Positions 58,452 to 64,000 of a stretch of 64,000 nt of DNA are shown here, one piece after another. Each line of letters opens with the position of its first letter. Within the stretch, counting starts at the first letter, position 1. The translations under genes were made by a program, and so were the position numbers. Where the stretch lies: positions 62,001 through 126,000 of the forward strand of contig NZ_QAOK01000007.1 in NCBI RefSeq assembly GCF_003050865.1. The letters are read 5' to 3'. Below the pieces are notes generated by a model. That model was not told the DNA's origin, did no database searches, and saw nothing but the letters and a program-made list of their open reading frames with translations. The stretch comes from Nitrosospira multiformis. Lineage in GTDB: Bacteria > Pseudomonadota > Gammaproteobacteria > Burkholderiales > Nitrosomonadaceae.

Positions 58452-59711
58452 ATGAAAATCATAGATTCCACGCTGCAACCTCAGATTGATTCGACGCTCG
58501 ATGTCGCACGTGTGCGTGCCGATTTTCCGATTCTGAAGCTTCAGGTCGAAGGAAAGCCGCTGGTCTACCTCGATAATGCAGCCTCCAGTCAGATGCCGCA
58601 GCCGGTGATCGATCGCCTGGTGCGTTACCAGACAAGCCAGCACGCAAATATCAATCGCGGAGTGCATTATTTATCCGAGACTGCCACGGCAGAGTATGAG
58701 ACGTCGCGTCGTAAATTGCAGCACTTCATCAATGCAAGTGAAGACAGAGAGGTAATTTTTACCAGCGGAACGACAGATTCCATCAACCTCGTGATGCACG
58801 GGTATGGACGCAAATTCATCGGTGCGGGTGATGAAATCATCCTGACCACGTTGGAGCATCATTCGAATATCGTTCCGTGGCAGATGCTGGCGGAAGAAAA
58901 AGGGGCAAGGATACGTGTCGTGCCTATCAACGATGCCGGTGAACTTCTCATCGATGAATACGAGAAGCTTTTCAACGAACGCACGAAGTTTGTCGGTGTG
59001 ATGCACGTATCGAATGCTTTGGGGACGATCAATCCGGTCAGGGAAATGATCGCCTTTGCGCATGCCCGCGGTGTTCCGGTGCTGGTGGATGGCGCGCAGG
59101 CTGCGCCGCATATGAAAGTGGATGTCCAGGATCTCGACTGCGATTTCTATGCTTTTTCCGGACACAAAATGTGTGGTCCGACGGGCATCGGTATTCTGTA
59201 CGGAAAAGCAGAACTTCTGGAGCGCATGCAGCCGTTCAAAGGCGGTGGGGACATGATTCTGTCGGTGACATTCGAAAGAACCACCTACAATTCCATTCCG
59301 CACAAGTTCGAAGCAGGAACTCCCCCCATTGCAGCCGCTATTGGGCTTGGCGCCGCCGTGGACTATTTGTCGAATGTCGGTATCGATGCCATCGCCGCGT
59401 ACGAGGTTGAATTACTCAACTACGCAACCGAACAGATGTGCCAGATACCCGGAGTGCGCATCATAGGCACAGCAGCGAGAAAAACCGCGGTGCTGTCCTT
59501 CGAGGTGGCGGGTGTGCATCCGCACGATGTCGGTACGCTTTTGAATCAGGAAGGCGTTGCCGTTCGCACCGGCCATCACTGCGTGCAACCTGTGATGCTG
59601 CGCCTCAAGGTGCCTGCCACTACACGCGCTTCGTTTGCGTTTTATAATACAATGGCTGAGGTAGATACTTTCATCGCAGGCATTCGTACTGTGCAAAAGA
59701 TATTTGTTTAA
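58452..59711 (+). CDS. sufS: Cysteine desulfurase SufS
   Basis: A 419-residue group II PLP desulfurase. It has VYLDNAASSQMP, FTSGTTDSINLV, the PLP Lys239 in FSGHKMCGPTGIGILYG, and the persulfide Cys377 in RTGHHCVQP on the short loop typical of SufS. Unlike IscS, SufS needs a sulfur acceptor, usually SufE or SufU; here a sufU gene overlaps its stop by 1 bp. It supplies sulfur to SufBCD. Confidence 0.96.
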   Translation: MKIIDSTLQPQIDSTLDVARVRADFPILKLQVEGKPLVYLDNAASSQMPQPVIDRLVRYQTSQHANINRGVHYLSETATAEYETSRRKLQHFINASEDREVIFTSGTTDSINLVMHGYGRKFIGAGDEIILTTLEHHSNIVPWQMLAEEKGARIRVVPINDAGELLIDEYEKLFNERTKFVGVMHVSNALGTINPVREMIAFAHARGVPVLVDGAQAAPHMKVDVQDLDCDFYAFSGHKMCGPTGIGILYGKAELLERMQPFKGGGDMILSVTFERTTYNSIPHKFEAGTPPIAAAIGLGAAVDYLSNVGIDAIAAYEVELLNYATEQMCQIPGVRIIGTAARKTAVLSFEVAGVHPHDVGTLLNQEGVAVRTGHHCVQPVMLRLKVPATTRASFAFYNTMAEVDTFIAGIRTVQKIFV

Positions 59712-60193
59712 TGATTACGAAATCGCTTTATCAAGAAGTCATCCTCGACCACAACAGGAAGCCGCGCAATTACGGCAAGCTGGACAAGGCGAGCCATCAT
59801 GCGGTGGGGCACAATCCGCTGTGTGGCGATCACCTCGATATTGATCTGAACCTTGAAGGGGAGCATATCGAAGGCATTGCGTTCCATGGCGAGTCGTGTG
59901 CGATCTGCAAGGCATCTGCATCCATGATGACCACCGTTGTAAAAGGCAAGAGCCTTGCAGACGCAGAGATGCTGATCAAGGAATTCCGGGACATGGCTAC
60001 GGGCACGCTGGATCTTGCCCACCCCCACCATCTGGGAAGGCTCACCGTATTTGCCGGCGTCCGTGATCTGCCCACCCGCGTCAAATGCGCGATTCTCCCA
60101 TGGCACACGCTTCACGCAGCGCTCAATTCCGTCAGCACTACCTCAACCGAAGCGGAGGGTGATCCCATGCACGCCCCGATAGGGGATGCCTGA
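59711..60193 (+). CDS. sufU: SufU-type sulfur acceptor / IscU-like scaffold
   Basis: A 160-residue IscU-fold protein. The three zinc/cluster cysteines are Cys38 (NPLCGDHLD), Cys63 (GESCAIC) and Cys126 (RVKCAILPWHTL), with Asp40. The roughly 20-residue insertion between the second and third cysteines and the RVKCAILPWHTL end are SufU features rather than IscU ones. In Bacillus SufU takes persulfide from SufS through zinc-ligand exchange. No sufE is present, so this is probably the SufS partner. The C-terminal 25 residues are a variable tail, and nfu overlaps it by 8 bp. Confidence 0.92.
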   Translation: MITKSLYQEVILDHNRKPRNYGKLDKASHHAVGHNPLCGDHLDIDLNLEGEHIEGIAFHGESCAICKASASMMTTVVKGKSLADAEMLIKEFRDMATGTLDLAHPHHLGRLTVFAGVRDLPTRVKCAILPWHTLHAALNSVSTTSTEAEGDPMHAPIGDA

Positions 60194-60776
60194 GCTTTTC
60201 GTCAAGGTACCAAAAATGCCGAAGATAGTTGAAATAGAGGGAACCCCCAATAGGAATGCGTTGAAATTCATCCTCAAGGAGCCGCTGACCTGGGGAGTAA
60301 CGCGTTCGTATGATAATGCCGAGCAGGCGAAAGGTGATCCGCTTGCCGAAGCGCTGTTTGACATCGATCATGTCACTAATGTGTTCTATGTAGATCGTTG
60401 GATCACAGTGACCCAGGATGGCGCGGCTGACTGGCAGGACCTGGCGCGGGAAGTAGCAGACCCTATTCGTGCCGCGCCGGCGGCAGATACCCAGACAGCC
60501 GCTACAGTTGCAGCCGCGAGTGCGGAAATTGCAAATTTAAGTCCTGAGGACCAGCAGCGGCTTAATTTGATCAACGAAATGCTCGACGAGGAGATTCGAC
60601 CCTATCTCCAGAGCGATGGAGGCGATCTCCATGTACTTGGCCTCGAAGGCAACAGGCTGAGTGTTCATTACCAGGGTGCTTGCGGCACCTGTCCGAGCTC
60701 GATTACCGGTACACTGCGAGGCATTCAGAACATGCTGAGGTCGATAGAGCCTGACCTGGAAGTTGTTGCCGTCTAA
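60186..60776 (+). CDS. Nfu-type Fe-S carrier (Nfu_N plus NifU C-terminal domain)
   Basis: A 196-residue protein. An Nfu N-terminal domain (MPKIVEIEGTPNRNALKFIL, residues about 11-95) is joined by an Ala/Thr-rich linker to a NifU C-terminal domain with the cluster motif CGTC (Cys166 and Cys169). It carries [4Fe-4S] clusters to target enzymes. The conserved domain begins at the ATG at 60216, so that codon may be the true start; the ATG at 60186 overlaps sufU. It ends the operon, with a hairpin about 75 bp downstream. Confidence 0.88.
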   Translation: MPELFVKVPKMPKIVEIEGTPNRNALKFILKEPLTWGVTRSYDNAEQAKGDPLAEALFDIDHVTNVFYVDRWITVTQDGAADWQDLAREVADPIRAAPAADTQTAATVAAASAEIANLSPEDQQRLNLINEMLDEEIRPYLQSDGGDLHVLGLEGNRLSVHYQGACGTCPSSITGTLRGIQNMLRSIEPDLEVVAV

Positions 60777-60851
60777 TATCTCTGCGGCATAATCCGGCGC
60801 GCGTATGAACCCAGCTTCGGACTGGTGTCACTGTAATCAACCTTCCACGCA

Positions 60852-60871
60852 GGGAAGCTTTTCTGCTTCCC
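60852..60871 (+). terminator. Probable terminator of the suf operon
   Basis: GGGAAGC-TTTTCT-GCTTCCC, a 7-bp perfect stem, 75 bp after the nfu stop. The U-tract is weak. A second small stem GTCGC-GTTA-GCGAC follows at 60921-60934. Confidence 0.6.
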
Positions 60872-60945
60872 GAGTCTTTCCTGCTTCCCAGGTCTTTGGG
60901 GGGGTGTTCATGCTCCTGGCGTCGCGTTAGCGACCTGTCGTCCGC

Positions 60946-60965
60946 TTCAGTATATTTCAGTATAT
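60946..60965 (+). repeat. Two tandem 10-bp repeats ahead of hemJ
   Basis: TTCAGTATAT occurs twice in direct succession at 60946-60955 and 60956-60965, followed by AGTATC. It is AT-rich and could be part of the hemJ promoter; no good -35/-10 pair was fixed. Confidence 0.5.
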
Positions 60966-61036
60966 AGTATCTGCTTTTTGCACAGTGCTCAGTCCGCAGC
61001 AACTGAACACATGTGCTGTTTCCGTTCGAAAAGCAT

Positions 61037-61450
61037 ATGCTCTGGGTAAAATCTTTTCATATCGTCTTCGTGGTGGCCTGGTTCGCCGGGCTTTTTTATT
61101 TGCCACGGCTCTTTGTCTATCATGCCCTGACTACGGACTCGGCGGGCATAGAGCGGTTCAAAATTATGGAAAGAAAGCTCTATTATGGGATCATGACCCC
61201 CAGCGCGGTGCTGGCAGTCGTCCTGGGTCTGTGGCTCTGGCTGGGCTATGGCATTACTGGAGCCTGGCTGCATGCGAAGCTCGCCCTGGTGATATTGCTG
61301 ATTGCGTATCATGGATACTGCGGCAGACTGCTCGCCGATTTCAAACGCGACCGCAACCGTCATGGCCATGTTTATTACCGCTGGTTCAATGAAGTCCCGG
61401 TACTCATCTTGATCGCTGTCGTGATACTCGTGGTAGTGAAACCGTGGTGA
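61037..61450 (+). CDS. hemJ: Protoporphyrinogen oxidase HemJ
   Basis: A 137-residue inner-membrane protein with four hydrophobic helices. The ATG at 61037 begins MLWVKSFHIVFVVAWFAGLFYLPRLFVYHA, the hallmark of HemJ with its haem-ligand His in the first helix. Further conserved parts are KIMERKLYYGIMTPSAV and WLHAKLALVILLIAYHGYCGR. HemJ oxidises protoporphyrinogen IX to protoporphyrin IX using respiratory electron flow. hemE starts near the window end, so two haem genes flank aroB-dgt. Confidence 0.92.
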   Translation: MLWVKSFHIVFVVAWFAGLFYLPRLFVYHALTTDSAGIERFKIMERKLYYGIMTPSAVLAVVLGLWLWLGYGITGAWLHAKLALVILLIAYHGYCGRLLADFKRDRNRHGHVYYRWFNEVPVLILIAVVILVVVKPW

Positions 61451-61551
61451 GCTAAGCAGGGTGATAAATTACCGGAATTATTCAAAAAAAACATCCGGAC
61501 GCGGCTTATCGAGGTTTCCGGGCAAGTTGTGCCTCCTTTCTCGTCACAATA

Positions 61552-62652
61552 ATGCAAACAGTCACTGTTAATCTTGTCTCTACGTCCGCTCCGCGCAGCT
61601 ATCCCATCCATATCGGTGCAGACATCCTGACTCAGCCTGAACTCCTCCTGGATTATCTGGGTCAGAAGCGGGCGGCCATCGTCACAAATACTACGGTGGG
61701 ACCTCTATATCTCGAAAAATTTCGTGCGACTCTTGCAGCTCATGATGTGGTTTCAGTGCCGATCGTTCTTCCCGACGGTGAGGAATACAAGAACTGGGAA
61801 ACTCTCAATCTCATTTTCGATGCTCTCCTGACACACCGCTGCGAACGCAATACACCGATCATCGCCCTGGGCGGAGGAGTCGTGGGAGACCTGACCGGTT
61901 TCGCGGCCGCAAGCTATTTGCGCGGCGTGCCGTTCATTCAGGTGCCCACTACACTTCTGGCGCAAGTCGATTCTTCAGTGGGCGGTAAGACCGGGATCAA
62001 TCATCCGCTGGGCAAAAACATGATCGGAGCGTTTTATCAACCCCAGGCGGTAGTGGCGGATACGTCCACGCTCGATACGCTGCCCGATAGGGAACTGCGC
62101 GCCGGTATAGCCGAGGTCATCAAGTATGGCCTTATTCGCGATCCGGCATTCTTCGGCTGGATTGAATCTCATATTGAGCTCCTGTTGGAACGTGAAAGTT
62201 CGATTCTGATCGACGCCATAAAAAGGAGCTGCCAGCATAAGGCGGAAGTTGTTGAAGCAGATGAGCGCGAGAGCGGCATGCGCGCCCTGCTGAACCTTGG
62301 GCACACTTTTGGACATGCAATCGAGAATGCCATGGGTTATGGCAACTGGCTTCATGGGGAAGCAGTGGCTGCGGGAACGATACTGGCAGCCGAAGTATCA
62401 CAACGTATGGGCATGATAGGCGAAGGGGATGTGGATCGAATCCGAAATCTCTATGTGAAGGCCGGACTGCCGGTGATTGCCCCGAATCTCGGTCCGGAAA
62501 AATATTTGCATCTGATGGGGCTGGACAAGAAAGTACAAGGCGGGAAAATGCGTTTCATACTGCTCGAGGATATCGGTCGGGCGGTGGTGCATGCAGGTGT
62601 GCCATCCCCGATACTGACTGAAGTTCTGACGGAATGTACAGCTGATGCGTGA
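61552..62652 (+). CDS. aroB: 3-dehydroquinate synthase
   Basis: A 366-residue NAD- and metal-dependent enzyme of the shikimate pathway. Signatures are [66 protein letters not shown] and [12 protein letters not shown] with metal-ligand His residues. It is not preceded by aroK, which is at 3137 on the other strand. Its stop overlaps the dgt start by 8 bp. Confidence 0.96.
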   Translation: MQTVTVNLVSTSAPRSYPIHIGADILTQPELLLDYLGQKRAAIVTNTTVGPLYLEKFRATLAAHDVVSVPIVLPDGEEYKNWETLNLIFDALLTHRCERNTPIIALGGGVVGDLTGFAAASYLRGVPFIQVPTTLLAQVDSSVGGKTGINHPLGKNMIGAFYQPQAVVADTSTLDTLPDRELRAGIAEVIKYGLIRDPAFFGWIESHIELLLERESSILIDAIKRSCQHKAEVVEADERESGMRALLNLGHTFGHAIENAMGYGNWLHGEAVAAGTILAAEVSQRMGMIGEGDVDRIRNLYVKAGLPVIAPNLGPEKYLHLMGLDKKVQGGKMRFILLEDIGRAVVHAGVPSPILTEVLTECTADA

Positions 62653-63766
62653 GCTGGCGTCCTATGCGGTATCGCCTGCCAACTCCCGCGGACGCCGCAT
62701 TGCGGAAGAACCGTCCCCCGGCCGCACGCCTTTTCAGCGCGATCGCGATCGCATCATTCATTCCACCGCTTTTCGCAGGCTTGAGTACAAGACCCAGGTT
62801 TTCGTCAATCATGAAGGGGACCTGTTCCGCACGCGCCTCACGCACAGCCTCGAAGTGGCGCAGATCGGGCGTTCCGTAGCCCGGAATTTGCGCCTGAACG
62901 AGGATCTGGTTGAGGCTATCGCGCTGGCGCATGATCTTGGCCATACCGCCTTCGGTCATGCCGGGCAGGACGCGCTGAACGAGTGCATGAAGGAACATGG
63001 CGGCTTTGAGCATAATCTGCAGTCCCTGCGGGTGGTGGATGTACTGGAGGAGCACTACGGCGCATTTGACGGGTTGAATCTGTGCTTTGAAACCCGCGAA
63101 GGCATTCTCAAGCATTGTTCGAAGAAAAATGCGCTGGAACTGGGGGACGTTGGCGAGCGCTTCCTTACGAATCGTCAGCCTTCGCTGGAAGCGCAAGTCG
63201 CCAATCTGGCTGATGAGATCGCTTACAACAATCACGACGTGGACGACGGCTTGAGATCCGGCCTCATTATGCAGCAGCAACTTGAGGAGGTCGGCATATT
63301 TGCGCGCCATCTGGCGATGGCTAGACAGCAATACCCGAAAATATCGGGCAGGAGACTGGTCCATGAAACCGTGCGGCGCATGATCAATACGCTGGCGGGA
63401 GATTTGATCAGGCAAAGCGCAGTGAATATCGAGCAGGCAAACCCTCGGACCTTGGACGAAATACGGACTGTTCCGCCGCTGATCGGATTCAGCAGGGAAA
63501 TCGCGCAAGAGCAGCAGGAGCTCAAAAAGTTCCTGCGGGAGCATCTTTACCGGCACTACAAGGTAGCGCGCATGAGCGCAAAGGCACGGCACATCATCCG
63601 CCAGCTCTTTGACGCATTCAGTTCGGATATCCGGTTGTTGCCCCCGGAATTCCAGTCCAGATCTCAACAGGACAAGCATCAAGCCATCGCCGACTATATC
63701 GCAGGCATGACGGATCGTTATGCCATTCGTGAATACCGGCGTCTTTTCGTTGTCGAGGAAAGCTGA
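62645..63766 (+). CDS. dgt: dGTP triphosphohydrolase-like protein
   Basis: A 373-residue HD-domain phosphohydrolase. The metal site is in [21 protein letters not shown] and [18 protein letters not shown] (HD pair), with [15 protein letters not shown] later. It is the shorter, type-2 form of dGTPase found in many proteobacteria downstream of aroB. It hydrolyses dNTPs to nucleosides and triphosphate; the exact nucleotide preference is uncertain. It starts inside the end of aroB. Confidence 0.93.
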   Translation: MRELASYAVSPANSRGRRIAEEPSPGRTPFQRDRDRIIHSTAFRRLEYKTQVFVNHEGDLFRTRLTHSLEVAQIGRSVARNLRLNEDLVEAIALAHDLGHTAFGHAGQDALNECMKEHGGFEHNLQSLRVVDVLEEHYGAFDGLNLCFETREGILKHCSKKNALELGDVGERFLTNRQPSLEAQVANLADEIAYNNHDVDDGLRSGLIMQQQLEEVGIFARHLAMARQQYPKISGRRLVHETVRRMINTLAGDLIRQSAVNIEQANPRTLDEIRTVPPLIGFSREIAQEQQELKKFLREHLYRHYKVARMSAKARHIIRQLFDAFSSDIRLLPPEFQSRSQQDKHQAIADYIAGMTDRYAIREYRRLFVVEES

Positions 63767-63953
63767 CAGATCGTTCCTATCGTTGACCTTTTCGCGAATG
63801 ACCTCGTCGGCCATTCATGGTAAGATGGAGAGTTGAAAGAGAACCTGACGGTTCCGGGGTTCCGACAGTCCCCAAGGCATCCATTTCCACTGGTAGCTCC
63901 ATTGGTAGATCGAGCATCCGGTTTTACTGATTTTTGCGATTGATCGGGTCTGA

Positions 63954-64000
63954 ATGACGAGATTGAAGAACGATACTCTGCTCAAGGCACTGCTGAGGCA
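63954..64000 (+). CDS. hemE: Uroporphyrinogen decarboxylase, first 15 codons (truncated by window edge)
   Basis: The ATG at 63954 opens MTRLKNDTLLKALLR, which matches the conserved HemE start (LKND...LRALLRQP in other proteobacteria). Only 47 bases are present. HemE decarboxylates uroporphyrinogen III to coproporphyrinogen III. Being in the same stretch as hemJ supports the call. The 187-bp space after dgt shows no other gene. Confidence 0.8.
   Translation, partial: MTRLKNDTLLKALLR

Overview
The window reads as core chromosome of an autotrophic betaproteobacterium. Nitrosospira (ammonia-oxidising Nitrosomonadales) is my best guess. This rests on a red-type (form IC) RuBisCO with its CbbX activase and a divergent CbbR, on betaproteobacterial protein sequences and gene order, and on a SUF-type Fe-S system. 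No ammonia-oxidation gene lies in the window, so the genus is an inference. I saw no rRNA, tRNA, CRISPR array, transposase or phage gene.

Layout. 1-3.7 kb: the 3' end of ligA, a first galU, a purine-salvage pair (HPRT and a 5'-methylthioinosine phosphorylase), def, and a convergent aroK separated from aroB. 3.8-5.6 kb: a minus-strand cluster of small envelope/stress proteins (EF-hand protein, a 26-residue membrane microprotein, a membrane protein, a YqjE-like and a YqjD-like protein). 5.7-17.9 kb: the classic rpsB-tsf-pyrH-frr-uppS-cdsA-dxr-rseP-bamA-skp-fabZ-rnhB run, from which lpxD, lpxA and lpxB are missing. 18-26 kb: slyD, mutS, a GH63-like glycosidase, suhB, and trmJ with a 22-unit 9-bp coding minisatellite at its 3' end. 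26-33.8 kb: iscR and an iscS without iscU, mlaA, a membrane protein, a Crp/Fnr regulator, a di-haem peroxidase-like cytochrome and a second galU. 34-41.5 kb: psd, an Atm1-type ABC exporter, and cbbX-cbbS-cbbL opposite cbbR. 41.5-53.5 kb: another EF-hand protein, then a five-gene efflux operon holding two complete RND pump/adaptor pairs around one outer-membrane channel, with a divergent TetR/AcrR regulator and a palindromic operator. 53.7-60.8 kb: a second iscR and a SUF operon (A-type carrier, sufB, C, D, S, U and nfu). 61-64 kb: hemJ, aroB, dgt and the start of hemE.

Functional links. Both iscR genes are preceded by the same arrangement: two type-1-like IscR boxes offset by exactly 28 bp, with the -35 in the first box and the -10 at the start of the second. 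The lone IscS and the whole SUF operon therefore look like one regulon. The CO2-fixation genes carry intergenic hairpins after cbbS and after cbbX that could set subunit/activase ratios. The window holds no obvious novel defence or biosynthetic system. The most unusual items are the paired IscR promoters, the TPD-repeat tail on TrmJ, the missing lpx genes, the two-pump one-channel efflux operon and the 26-residue microprotein.
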